Below are positions 7,959 through 15,819 of a DNA stretch of 64,000 nt, piece by piece. A program made the translations under genes and the position numbers. Positions within the stretch are counted from its first letter, which is position 1. Every line of letters starts with the position of its first letter. The DNA is from Rhodococcus jostii NBRC 16295 (GTDB taxonomy: Bacteria > Actinomycetota > Actinomycetes > Mycobacteriales > Mycobacteriaceae), in the NCBI RefSeq assembly GCF_001894825.1, contig NZ_BCWY01000048.1, positions 1 through 64,000 on the forward strand. Reading direction: 5' to 3'. Below the pieces are notes generated by a model. The model ran no database searches. It saw only the letters and a list, made by a program, of their open reading frames with translations, and was not told the DNA's origin.

Positions 7959-8915
7959 TCATTCGGCGAGGCGGGCGGTCACCTGGCGTCGGGCGGCCGG
8001 CCGCACGTGGGTCACCATCCCCACCGCACCGACCACCACCGCGCAGCCCGCGAACTGCCCGAGGCTCGGACGCTCGTGGACGATCACGATGGAGAACAGC
8101 ATCGCCAGCACCGGCTGGAGCAGCAGCAACGTGGCGCCCACCTCGGCGGCGAGCCTGGGCAGGGCGAATCCGATGAGGACCCAGCCGAGAACCTGACTGC
8201 TCAGCGACAACGCCGCCAACCAGCCCACCGCGGGCCATCCCGGGGTGAGATCCACCGTTCCCCACAGTGATCCCACCGCGGTCCCGACGACCCCCGCGGC
8301 GACCGTCGACACGAACACCTGCGACGACGCCCGATGCGCGGATCCGGCGCGGCCGATGACGAAGATGTAGATCCCGTACGCCACCCCCGCCGCCAGTGAC
8401 AGCACCGTCCCGAGGAACAACTGGTCTCCGTCGCCACTGCCGCCCAGGATTCCGCCCGCGAGGGCCACACCGGCGAACAGGAACGGAACCGCCACGACGA
8501 ACCGGACCGGCACCCGCGCGCGGAAGAAGATCCACGCCAGCAGTGGCACGACGATCACCTGGACGTTGACGACCACCGTCGAGATTCCGGCGCCGATCAG
8601 GTGGATCGATCGCGCCCAGAGCGCGAAGTCGACACCGAGCATCATGCCGCCGAATACCTGCGCCGCCACCACCCGGCGCGGAATCCCGCCGAAGCGCCGA
8701 AACTCCTGCAGCGCAAGCAACCCGAGGATGGGTAATGCCAGCACGCAGCGGAAGAACGTCGAGGTGGCCGGTTCTACTCCGGAGAGTTTGATGAGACTTC
8801 CGGTCAACGACGTCGCCACCGCACCCGCGAGAACCAGCAGTCGCGGATCCACGGACGCGATGCTGAAGGAGGGACCGACGAGGGCACGGGGACGGGAGCG
8901 GAGGGCGGTAGTCAC
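7959..8915 (-). CDS. EamA/DMT family transporter
   Basis: About 318 residues with ten hydrophobic helices arranged as two EamA repeats. Recognisable segments are LTGSLIKLSGVEPATSTFFR in the first half and LSSQVLGWVLIGFALPRL with LLLLQPVLAMLFSIVIVHERP in the second. Family members export metabolites or amino acids across the cytoplasmic membrane. GTG 8915 was chosen as start because GGAGA lies 9 bases upstream. An earlier in-frame GTG at 8939 lacks a site. It is divergent from the LysR gene at 8990, the classic arrangement of a LysR-controlled exporter. The substrate is unknown. Confidence 0.88.
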   Translation of the reverse strand: MTTALRSRPRALVGPSFSIASVDPRLLVLAGAVATSLTGSLIKLSGVEPATSTFFRCVLALPILGLLALQEFRRFGGIPRRVVAAQVFGGMMLGVDFALWARSIHLIGAGISTVVVNVQVIVVPLLAWIFFRARVPVRFVVAVPFLFAGVALAGGILGGSGDGDQLFLGTVLSLAAGVAYGIYIFVIGRAGSAHRASSQVFVSTVAAGVVGTAVGSLWGTVDLTPGWPAVGWLAALSLSSQVLGWVLIGFALPRLAAEVGATLLLLQPVLAMLFSIVIVHERPSLGQFAGCAVVVGAVGMVTHVRPAARRQVTARLAE

Positions 8916-8974
8916 CCGGTAAATTCTCCGAGCCCCCACCCGTCATCACAAGTGAATAGTCGTGTCATGAAACC

Positions 8975-8989
8975 GGTAGCATTCCTACC
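8975..8989 (+). promoter_or_regulatory. Short palindrome at the LysR start, possible autoregulatory site
   Basis: GGTAG (8975-8979) and CTACC (8985-8989) are perfect 5-bp arms immediately before the LysR ATG at 8990, in the 74-base divergent intergenic region. There is no Shine-Dalgarno, so the LysR message may be leaderless. The operator role is inferred only from position. Confidence 0.35.
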
Positions 8990-9892
8990 ATGTTGAGCTT
9001 GGATCGACTTCGCGCGTTGTGCGCCGTCGCCGAACACGGATCGATCGGCGCGGCCGCCCGTGCGCTGCACGTGACGCCGTCGGGGGTCTCGCAGCAACTC
9101 GGCAAGTTCGAACGGGAGGTCGGCGTCCCACTGCTGGTACCCGCCGGCCGCGGCGTTCAGCTCACCGACGCCGGTCGGCTCCTCGCCCGGCGCGGGCAGG
9201 AAGTGATATCGCTCCTGGCACGGGCCGAATCCGAGGTCGTCTCACTCGACCGCGACGTGGTCGGCGAACTCCGGATCGGATCCTTCTCCTCTGCCGGCCG
9301 GGTGGTCGTGCCGACCGCCGTGGCAACGCTGCGCAGGCGCCACCCGCAGCTTCGGGTCAGCTTCATCGTCGGCGAGACCGAGGAACTCATCCCGTCGATC
9401 GTCAGCCGCGAACTCGACCTCGCCATCGTCGACAGCTGGGTCACCATGCCGCTGCAACTCCCCGAGGACGCGGTTCACACCCTGGTGCATCGGGACTCCG
9501 CCGACGTCGCGCTGTCCCGGGACCACCCGCTGGCATCCCGCGATCACGTCGACCTCGACGAGATCGCGGACATGCCGTGGACGACCTGGAAGGCGGGCGC
9601 GGTGTTCCACACCTGGCTGGTGCAGACGTTGCGCAACCGCGGCGTCGAACCACAGATCAGATACGAGGTCCCCGAGTTCGCGGCTCAGCTCGAGTTCGTC
9701 GCACACGGGCTCGCCGCCGCCCTGGTGCCGCGGTTGGCCCGGGTCTGGGTACCGGACAACGTGGCGATCGTCCCGGTACGCCCGACGCTCGAGCGCGAGA
9801 TCTACGCCCTCCGCCGCGCCGACAACGACCGTCCCACGGTCCGCGCGGGAATCGACGCGTTGACCGGGGCGTTCGCCGATATCGGTGCGTGA
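8990..9892 (+). CDS. LysR family transcriptional regulator
   Basis: A 300-residue LysR-type regulator. The N-terminal winged helix-turn-helix is at residues 1-62 (LDRLRALCAVAEHGSIGAAARAL, then TPSGVSQQL) and the substrate-binding domain at about 88-295, beginning GELRIGSFSSAGR and ending with LAAALVPRLAR. The length is typical. It is divergent from the EamA transporter at 7959-8915 and probably activates it in response to the exported metabolite, while repressing itself. The effector cannot be read from sequence. Confidence 0.92.
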   Translation: MLSLDRLRALCAVAEHGSIGAAARALHVTPSGVSQQLGKFEREVGVPLLVPAGRGVQLTDAGRLLARRGQEVISLLARAESEVVSLDRDVVGELRIGSFSSAGRVVVPTAVATLRRRHPQLRVSFIVGETEELIPSIVSRELDLAIVDSWVTMPLQLPEDAVHTLVHRDSADVALSRDHPLASRDHVDLDEIADMPWTTWKAGAVFHTWLVQTLRNRGVEPQIRYEVPEFAAQLEFVAHGLAAALVPRLARVWVPDNVAIVPVRPTLEREIYALRRADNDRPTVRAGIDALTGAFADIGA

Positions 9893-9994
9893 CGCCGGAC
9901 CTCTCGCGGCCGAACACAAACAGGTGCCACAAAGCCCTACACCTGCAGGCGTTTGGGTTGCACAATGGGGGTGGGCAATCACAGGAGGTGCGTG

Positions 9995-10600
9995 ATGAGC
10001 CAAACATGTGCAGCACCGATACGCCTGTGGCGACTGGGGCCGTGGAGCCTCAACCCACTCATGCGGGGGTACGACCGGCTCCAATCCGTGATCGTCATCA
10101 TGGGTGTGCTCTTCGTGCTCGCGATGGTGCCGCTGTCCGCCGCCTACGGAACGGCGACGTACACCCGGCTCGACCAGCAGACGCAGGCCGAGCTCGCCAC
10201 CCGGCAACCGGCGCCCGCCACGCTCGTCGAGGATTCCCGCAACGGCACCGCAGGCGAACCTCTCCCCGCCTCACCGCAGTATCAAAGTCATGCACGGGTG
10301 CAGTGGTCGGTGAGCGGGGTCACGCACACCGCCGACGTTCCCACCGCGGCGGGCGCGAAGGCCGGCCAGACGATCACCGTCTGGCTGGACCCGAGCGGCG
10401 GTATCGTCGCCGCACCGGACACCGGTTCGCAGAACGCCGCCACCGCGGTGAGCGTCGCGTGCGGGATCTGGGTGACGGCGGCCGGCGGCTACTGTCTCTT
10501 CTTCCTCATCGTCCACGTGATGGCCTTCCGCCACCACCAGGCTCAATTGACCCGCGAATGGAACGAACTCGACAGACCACCCGGGTGGCACGTCAGCTGA
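9995..10600 (+). CDS. Rv1733c-family membrane protein
   Basis: A 201-residue protein with two transmembrane helices. The first is at about residues 34-56 (VIVIMGVLFVLAMVPLSAAYG) and the second at about 155-178 (SVACGIWVTAAGGYCLFFL), enclosing an extracytoplasmic domain of about 100 residues. The opening WRLGPWSLNPLMRGYDRLQS is diagnostic of the actinobacterial Rv1733c family, whose biochemical role is unknown; in mycobacteria the founding member is a dormancy antigen. ATG 9995 is chosen because AGGAGG lies six bases upstream. A second member of this family is encoded at 13896-14483, across the arsenic operon. Confidence 0.85.
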   Translation: MSQTCAAPIRLWRLGPWSLNPLMRGYDRLQSVIVIMGVLFVLAMVPLSAAYGTATYTRLDQQTQAELATRQPAPATLVEDSRNGTAGEPLPASPQYQSHARVQWSVSGVTHTADVPTAAGAKAGQTITVWLDPSGGIVAAPDTGSQNAATAVSVACGIWVTAAGGYCLFFLIVHVMAFRHHQAQLTREWNELDRPPGWHVS

Positions 10601-10606
10601 CGAGGG

Positions 10607-11545
10607 TTACCGACTGGGTGCACCCATCGGCGGCTGTCCGCCGCCCCCGCCCGGACCGCTCGGTGCGGACTGCGTGTTCGCCGACTTCTCGGCGACGCCG
10701 ACGGTGATCGAGATGGTCATCCCGCTCGCCGGTGCACCCGACACGGTCGCCAGTTCGGCGTCCCAGCCGTCGCCGAACACGTTGTCGGAGTCCAGGGACA
10801 CTTGCGAGAGGTTGCGAACACTGTTCGCGTAGCCGCTGTCGTAGGCGAAGACTGTGGTGCACGCGTCCTGCGGCACCGCGATCTGGGACGTCAGACGGGC
10901 GTCCTCGCCGGCCACCGCCGACTCCAGCGAGTCGAACACCTCGAAGTGAATGTGCGGCCAACGCCCCGAATAGCAGGCGGGGAAGATCGACGTGAACGAC
11001 ACCGTGCCGGTGGAGTCCGCCACCTGGACGCCGCGCAGGTAGTTCTGCTCGGTGATGCCCTGCCCGTACAGCGAGTACTCGCCGTCCCGGTCGCAGTGCC
11101 ACAGGTAGACGGCCATTCCCTCGCCGGCCGCGCAGTCCTTCGTCAGGTCCTGGAGCGTGAGTTCGATCGTGGTCGCGACACCCTCCGCGGTCCCGGAGTA
11201 CGACCCGAAGCTGCTACGAATATCCTGACGCACGATCCCCGACTCGACCAGAACGTTCGGGCCGTTGGAGCCGTCACCGGGATACGGTCCCGCAGTTTCC
11301 TGCGGTGCCGCCGCCACGCACGTTCCGGTGGCAGCCGCGTCGGCCGTGGTCGACGACGCGTCCGCGGCCGATGTGGTCGACGACGCCGTGGATCCCGCCG
11401 TCGAGCACGCGGCGAGCGCCGTCGCACCCGCGGCGCCGAACACGAACAGCGCGCGCCGTCGCGACAACATCGACTTCAGGTCGTGGCTGAGACCGCGATC
11501 GTGCTCGTGCACTTCGTCGGCATGGTGACGTGGGCTGTTCGTCAT
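10607..11545 (-). CDS. Secreted Tat-lipoprotein of the intradiol ring-cleavage dioxygenase family
   Basis: A 312-residue protein. The N-terminus has a twin-arginine motif (SRRRALFVFG, residues 28-37) and a lipobox ending at Cys47 (ATALAAC), so it should be exported folded and lipid-anchored. The linker 48-76 is Ser/Thr/Ala-rich. The catalytic domain follows (ETAGPYPGDG), with likely ferric-iron ligands Tyr157 (RDGEYSLY), Tyr192 (PACYSGRWPHIHF), His198 and His200. The last about 25 residues are Pro/Gly-rich. It resembles catechol/protocatechuate dioxygenases but acts outside the membrane. ATG 11545 has GGAGAGG about six bases upstream. It lies downstream of arsC on the same strand with a 113-base gap and is probably a separate unit. 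Confidence 0.85.
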   Translation of the reverse strand: MTNSPRHHADEVHEHDRGLSHDLKSMLSRRRALFVFGAAGATALAACSTAGSTASSTTSAADASSTTADAAATGTCVAAAPQETAGPYPGDGSNGPNVLVESGIVRQDIRSSFGSYSGTAEGVATTIELTLQDLTKDCAAGEGMAVYLWHCDRDGEYSLYGQGITEQNYLRGVQVADSTGTVSFTSIFPACYSGRWPHIHFEVFDSLESAVAGEDARLTSQIAVPQDACTTVFAYDSGYANSVRNLSQVSLDSDNVFGDGWDAELATVSGAPASGMTISITVGVAEKSANTQSAPSGPGGGGGQPPMGAPSR

Positions 11546-11658
11546 GAGGACCTCTCCATGGGCTGTTCGGGGATTACGTCCATACAAACGGTCGCCGGTA
11601 CAAGGGCCCTGGAGATGCGCTGTGGAGTCGCTGTGAGAGGTGTCGCCGATTTCGTGTC

Positions 11659-12069
11659 TCAGGCGGTGGTGGGGACCAGTTCTGCGATCAGCGCCTCGAC
11701 CCGCGCCTTGATCTGGTCGCGGATCGGGCGGACCGCGTCGACGCCCTTGCCGGCCGGGTCCTCGAGTGCCCAGTCGCGGTAGCTGACCCCGGGGAAGACG
11801 GGGCACGCGTCGCCGCAGCCCATCGTGATCACCACGTCGGAGGTGTGGACGGCGTCGGGCGTGAGGATCTTCGGGGACTGCCCGGAGATGTCGATGCCGA
11901 TCTCGGCCATCGCCTCGACGGCGGCGGAATTTATGGTCTCGGCCGGGGCGGACCCGGCCGAGCGGACCTCGATCACATCTCCGGCGAGGTGGGCGAGGAA
12001 TCCGGCGGCCATCTGGGAACGGCCGGCATTGTGCACGCAGACGAACAGCACGCTGGGTTTCGCGGTCAC
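11659..12069 (-). CDS. arsC: Arsenate reductase, low-molecular-weight phosphatase type
   Basis: A 136-residue enzyme that reduces arsenate to arsenite for export. The phosphatase-like P-loop CVHNAGRSQ is at about residues 11-19 with nucleophile Cys11. The downstream segment MGCGDACPVFPG supplies the redox cysteines, and RDWALEDPAGK carries the general-acid Asp. Actinobacterial members use thioredoxin or mycothiol/mycoredoxin as reductant; which applies here cannot be seen. GTG 12069 overlaps the acr3 stop codon (GTGA), so translation is coupled. It is the last gene of the arsR-acr3-arsC operon. Confidence 0.93.
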   Translation of the reverse strand: MTAKPSVLFVCVHNAGRSQMAAGFLAHLAGDVIEVRSAGSAPAETINSAAVEAMAEIGIDISGQSPKILTPDAVHTSDVVITMGCGDACPVFPGVSYRDWALEDPAGKGVDAVRPIRDQIKARVEALIAELVPTTA

Positions 12070-13154
12070 GAGGAAAGTACCTTTCCGGCGGTGGTAAAGC
12101 GGGAGCGCAGCGCCAGGGACACGTAGACCAGGCCCACGAGGACGGGGACCTCGATCAGCGGGCCGACGACACCGGCCAATGCCTGCCCGGAGGTGGCGCC
12201 GTAGGTGGCGATCGCGACGGCGATGGCGAGTTCGAAGTTGTTGCCCGCGGCGGTGAACGCCAACGTGGTGGTGCGCTCGTACCCGAGGCCCATGACGGCG
12301 CCGAGGAGGTAGCCGCCGCCCCACATGATCGCGAAGTACGCCAGCAACGGGATCGCGATGCGAACGACGTCGACCGGCCGGGAGGTGATCTGGTCGCCTT
12401 GCAGCGCGAACAGGATCACGATGGTGAACAGCAGCCCGTACAGCGCCCACGGCCCGATCCGGGGGATGAACTTCGTCTCGTACCAGGTTCGGCCCCTGGC
12501 TTTTTCGCCGAAGCGGCGGGTCAGGTAGCCGGCGAGCAGCGGGATGCCGAGGAAGATCAGCACCGACTTCGCGATCTGCCACGGCGAGGTCTCGATCGTG
12601 GTCTGCTCGAGGCCGAGCCACCCGGGAAGGACGGACAGGTAGAACCACCCGAGGACGGCGAACATGATCACCTGGAACACCGAGTTGATCGCGACCAGCA
12701 CGGCCGCGGCCTCCCGGTCGCCGCAGGCGAGGTCGTTCCAGATGATGACCATGGCGATGCACCGGGCGAGGCCGACGATGATCAGGCCGGTGCGGTACTC
12801 GGGCAGGTCCGGCAGCAGCAGCCAGGCCAGGGCGAACATCAGCGCCGGTCCCAGCACCCAGTTCAGCACCAGTGAGCCGATGAGGAGTTTGCGGTCGCCG
12901 GTGACGGTGTCGAGCCGGTCGTAGCGGACCTTCGCCAGCACCGGGTACATCATGATCAGCAGGCCGAGGGCGATCGGCAGTGAGATGCCGTCGATCTCGA
13001 CGGCGGACAGGGTGTCGCCGAGCCCGGAGATCATCCGGCCGAGGAGCAGGCCGGCGACCATGGCGACGCCGATCCACACCGGCAGGAACCGGTCGAGGGT
13101 CGAGAGCTTGCCGACGACGGCCGGGTGGTGGTGTTCGGTGGTGGCCTCGTTCAT
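12066..13154 (-). CDS. acr3: Arsenite efflux permease Acr3 (ArsB/BASS superfamily)
   Basis: A 362-residue, ten-helix arsenite/H+ antiporter. After a short His-rich N-terminus (EHHHPAVVGKLSTLDRFLP) come typical Acr3 segments: the conserved cysteine region LARCIAMVIIWNDLACGD in TM4 and the GNNFELAIAVAIATYG motif in TM9. ATG 13154 overlaps the arsR stop (ATGA) and its own stop overlaps the arsC GTG, so the three genes are translationally coupled. It exports As(III) generated by ArsC across the cytoplasmic membrane. Expression should follow the arsR promoter and its two operator copies. Confidence 0.94.
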   Translation of the reverse strand: MNEATTEHHHPAVVGKLSTLDRFLPVWIGVAMVAGLLLGRMISGLGDTLSAVEIDGISLPIALGLLIMMYPVLAKVRYDRLDTVTGDRKLLIGSLVLNWVLGPALMFALAWLLLPDLPEYRTGLIIVGLARCIAMVIIWNDLACGDREAAAVLVAINSVFQVIMFAVLGWFYLSVLPGWLGLEQTTIETSPWQIAKSVLIFLGIPLLAGYLTRRFGEKARGRTWYETKFIPRIGPWALYGLLFTIVILFALQGDQITSRPVDVVRIAIPLLAYFAIMWGGGYLLGAVMGLGYERTTTLAFTAAGNNFELAIAVAIATYGATSGQALAGVVGPLIEVPVLVGLVYVSLALRSRFTTAGKVLSS

Positions 13155-13540
13155 GCCGGCACCTCCGCCGTGCACGCCTCGGACAGGACGGCCGGTCCAC
13201 TCTCGGTGAGCAATACCGCGGACAGTTGCTGCAGCGCCGACGGGATCACCCAGTAGTAGACCCAGGTGCCGCGGCGTTCGCAGTCCAGCAGACCGGCCGA
13301 CCGGAGCACCTTCAGGTGATGCGAGATCGTCGGCTGGGACAGGTCGAACGTTTCGGAGATGTCGCACACGCACGCCTCACCACCGGCGTGGGACGCGACC
13401 AGGCTCAGCAGCCGAAGCCGCACCGGGTCACCGAGCGCCTTGAACATCCGGGCCAGATCCCCGGCCCAGTCCTCGGTCAGCGGTTCCCGTACCAGCGGCG
13501 AGCAACACGCGCCGCTCTCCATCGGCTCCTGATTCGACAT
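13151..13540 (-). CDS. arsR: ArsR-family arsenic-responsive repressor
   Basis: A 129-residue winged helix-turn-helix repressor (LARMFKALGDPVRLRLLSL, recognition helix around LSQPTISHHLKVLR). Two potential As(III) ligand sites are visible: an N-terminal Cys pair (ESGACCSPL) and CVCD before the DNA-binding helix, an arrangement known in actinobacterial ArsR proteins. It heads the arsR-acr3-arsC operon and probably represses it until arsenite binds. The ATG lies inside one of two tandem palindromes, so the repressor would occlude its own translation start region as well as the promoter. Confidence 0.93.
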   Translation of the reverse strand: MSNQEPMESGACCSPLVREPLTEDWAGDLARMFKALGDPVRLRLLSLVASHAGGEACVCDISETFDLSQPTISHHLKVLRSAGLLDCERRGTWVYYWVIPSALQQLSAVLLTESGPAVLSEACTAEVPA

Positions 13541-13565
13541 ACGTCGATATTGACAGGCGTCGAAT
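13532..13565 (-). promoter_or_regulatory. Tandem ArsR operator boxes
   Basis: Two related inverted repeats with 4-base spacers: plus-strand ATTCGAC (13532-13538)/GTCGAT (13543-13548), which spans the arsR ATG, and ATTGAC (13549-13554)/GTCGAAT (13559-13565). Their centres are 17 bp apart, so two dimers could sit on nearly the same DNA face. The pattern resembles ArsR/SmtB boxes. Assignment is by position and symmetry. Confidence 0.6.
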
Positions 13566-13602
13566 CAAGACACAAATGAACAGGCTCACCTGGAGCCGAC
13601 TG

Positions 13603-13800
13603 TCACACGGTCTCGGCACCAGCCGCGCCGGACAGCGTCTCGCTGTCGGCGGGCACGAGCGGAATTCCGAGCATCGAGAGCAACGTCCGGCAGTCGTCCG
13701 CATCGATCGAGTGGGAAGCGACGGCCCGTTGCGCCCTCCGGACGGACTCTTCGTCGAGTTCCCGTTCGCTCTCGAATATCGAAGCGTCCCTGTCGGACAT
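13603..13800 (-). CDS. Small hypothetical protein, 65 aa
   Basis: A short acidic, helical protein (starts MSDRDASIFES, ends SGAAGAETV) with a good ribosome binding site (GGTGGGAG about 3-6 bases before the ATG at 13800). There is no membrane segment, no cysteine cluster apart from a single Cys37, and no recognised domain. It sits upstream of arsR on the same strand with a 62-base gap containing the arsR operators, so it is probably a separate transcript. Coding statistics look real, but function is unknown. Confidence 0.55.
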   Translation of the reverse strand: MSDRDASIFESERELDEESVRRAQRAVASHSIDADDCRTLLSMLGIPLVPADSETLSGAAGAETV

Positions 13801-13895
13801 CGCTCCCACCTTTCGCGGCCACCTCCTGAATAGCCCGGCGCGCACACCTCCAAACCGGCGGACCCTGCACCGGTTGTTGCCCTGTGCCCGCGGGC

Positions 13896-14483
13896 TCAGC
13901 GACTGTAGGTGGCGAACAGTCTGTGGAGACTCTCGTCCCAGTACTGCTGGCGGCGGCGTTCGACGGCGCGGGCGCAGACGGCCCAGACCGCTCCGAGCAG
14001 CAGCGCGCTCGCACCGAGGGTGACGAGTACTCCCGCGACGGCGGCGCTTGCGACGTCGGAGGTCGTGATCCTCGGGCCGGCCCAGCTTCCGTCCGCGTTG
14101 ACGACGATGCGCTTCTCGGTTCCCGCCGGCGTCCCCGACGGCACCTCGATGCTGTCGGTGCGGGACTCCGACTGCCACGTCCACGTCGCCTTCACCATCG
14201 GAGTGGTGCGGACGGAACCGCGGGGTGACATGGCGATCGGGGCGGCGTCGCTGGTGACGGCCTCGACGAGGGTGGTGGTGGCCCGTTGCTGCGCGGCCCG
14301 CTCGCTGGCCCCGTGCCATTGCCAGGTGCCGATCACACCGGCGAGCACGATCAGCAGACCCGCGACCGAGACGATGACGGTTCGCAGGGTGGCGGCGAAG
14401 CGGTCGACCGGTCGCGCGAACGGGTTGGACGGCCGACCCGACACCGAATACACCACGGTTGCCTTCGAGCGACCCAACACCAT
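13896..14483 (-). CDS. Rv1733c-family membrane protein
   Basis: A 195-residue two-helix membrane protein of the same family as the gene at 9995. The start region GRPSNPFARPVDRFAATLR matches the family entry motif, followed by TM1 (about residues 36-55, VIVSVAGLLIVLAGVIGTW) and TM2 (about 150-172). The extracytoplasmic domain between them contains the repeated phrase TWTWQSESRTDSIEVPSGTP. The cytoplasmic tail is Arg/Gln-rich. Function is unknown for the family. It is transcribed towards the small 13603 gene, 95 bases downstream. The family's occurrence twice within 5 kb suggests local duplication or independent recruitment. Confidence 0.82.
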   Translation of the reverse strand: MVLGRSKATVVYSVSGRPSNPFARPVDRFAATLRTVIVSVAGLLIVLAGVIGTWQWHGASERAAQQRATTTLVEAVTSDAAPIAMSPRGSVRTTPMVKATWTWQSESRTDSIEVPSGTPAGTEKRIVVNADGSWAGPRITTSDVASAAVAGVLVTLGASALLLGAVWAVCARAVERRRQQYWDESLHRLFATYSR

Positions 14484-14628
14484 TCACCTCATTGTTTCGT
14501 CCACGTTAAATGTCTGCATCAACAGTGTCACCGCTGATCAGGCCGTTGGGAAACCGAAATGAGCAAACTTGACGAGTCTCACACTCGCGCGACACGCCCG
14601 ACAGGGCGCAACAGTCCGCGCGGGACCC

Positions 14629-15762
14629 TCAGGGTTCCAAGTGCGGATCGGCCAGTTCGCTGGACACGGTGCGGCTGGTGAGGTGACCGCCACCCCACTT
14701 CGAATCCGATCCCGCGTGGAGTGCGAGCAGGTCGTGCCCGAAGTCGTTGTCGAAGTCGCGCAGCACGGTGTGCAGGTGATTTCCGCCGCCGACGGCGTTG
14801 ACCGCCTCGATGAGGTACCGGTCGGTGTGGATGCGGAAGTAGTGCGGCGCGCCTCGTGTCTGCGCGCCGGCCCAGGCGAAGAAGACCCGATCGATGCCCC
14901 CGTCACGCAGCGCCCGCCGATGGCGCTCACCGGCCTCTTCGGGTAGTCGTTCGAGGTAGCAATCCACGAGTCCCAGCAACACCTGCTGCTGGTCACCGGA
15001 CAGTTTCGCGCCGCTGATCCCGGACGGCCGGTCGCGGACGAATTTCAGGGCGACGCGGTCGGCGTCGGTGATGGTGTAGCCGGGCATGCCGAGGTCGTAG
15101 TGGTCGGGATACTCGTACGCCCCGATCCGCGGCACCTGCCGGGTGACGAAGTCTGCCGGCGCGACGTCGTGGATGACGGCGTGGCCGCGCTGCTCGTCGT
15201 TCAGGGTTGCCAGCAGGTCGAAGGCCAGGCCTTCGTCGTCGGCGAGGGGTTTGAGCACTCCGTCGTATTCGGTGGGTTGTGCACCCAACGCGACCGGGGT
15301 GGCGGAGATCCACCGCTCGTCGACGATCGTCAGATTGAGGCAGACGTGGTGCCCGAGGAACCGCATCGTCCAGGTGTCCTCGAATCCCGGCCGGCCGAAG
15401 AACGTCAGAAAGTACGAGTCCGATGTCCGCCAGGTCTGCAGCGCCGGCCCGAGGAAATCCTGCTCGTAGTCCCGGAGCACGTGCTCGAGTTGCGGGATTG
15501 CCAGCACCTTGGTGAAGGTACGCAGCGGAACCGCCAACCGGATCAGGTCCCACACCAGCACCTTCTGGTGACGGTCCAGTTGATGGAGCGGGATGCCGGT
15601 GCGGTCCGGTTTGGGGATGATGTCCCAGTTCAGCCGCCGCGGGTCGTCGAAGTTTTCGATGATCGCGGTCGCCCGTTGCCCGGGGTCGAACGTATCGATC
15701 AGGCCCATGGCGGTCACGAGCAGCTTGGTGGCCGTCTGGGGCGCCTCATGGAGAGCAGACAC
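14629..15762 (-). CDS. DUF3500 domain protein
   Basis: A 377-residue soluble protein of the DUF3500 family, recognised by the C-terminal signature HYFRIHTDRYLIEAVNAVGG followed by GNHLHTVLRDFDNDFG and the central VDERWISATP. No signal peptide is present. The biochemical role of DUF3500 proteins is not established. Conserved His/Asp residues (HYFRIH, NHLH, RDFDNDFG) suggest a metal-dependent enzyme, which is inference. It is the last gene of a co-directional block with a FAD monooxygenase, a FAH-family hydrolase and an MFS transporter (57-base gap to the monooxygenase), so a role in the same aromatic pathway is likely. Confidence 0.85.
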   Translation of the reverse strand: MSALHEAPQTATKLLVTAMGLIDTFDPGQRATAIIENFDDPRRLNWDIIPKPDRTGIPLHQLDRHQKVLVWDLIRLAVPLRTFTKVLAIPQLEHVLRDYEQDFLGPALQTWRTSDSYFLTFFGRPGFEDTWTMRFLGHHVCLNLTIVDERWISATPVALGAQPTEYDGVLKPLADDEGLAFDLLATLNDEQRGHAVIHDVAPADFVTRQVPRIGAYEYPDHYDLGMPGYTITDADRVALKFVRDRPSGISGAKLSGDQQQVLLGLVDCYLERLPEEAGERHRRALRDGGIDRVFFAWAGAQTRGAPHYFRIHTDRYLIEAVNAVGGGNHLHTVLRDFDNDFGHDLLALHAGSDSKWGGGHLTSRTVSSELADPHLEP

Positions 15763-15819
15763 GTGAATCTTCCTTCTCGAGTGTGGTGGAGGAGCAGCGT
15801 TCGGCGAGAGCAGGTTTCG

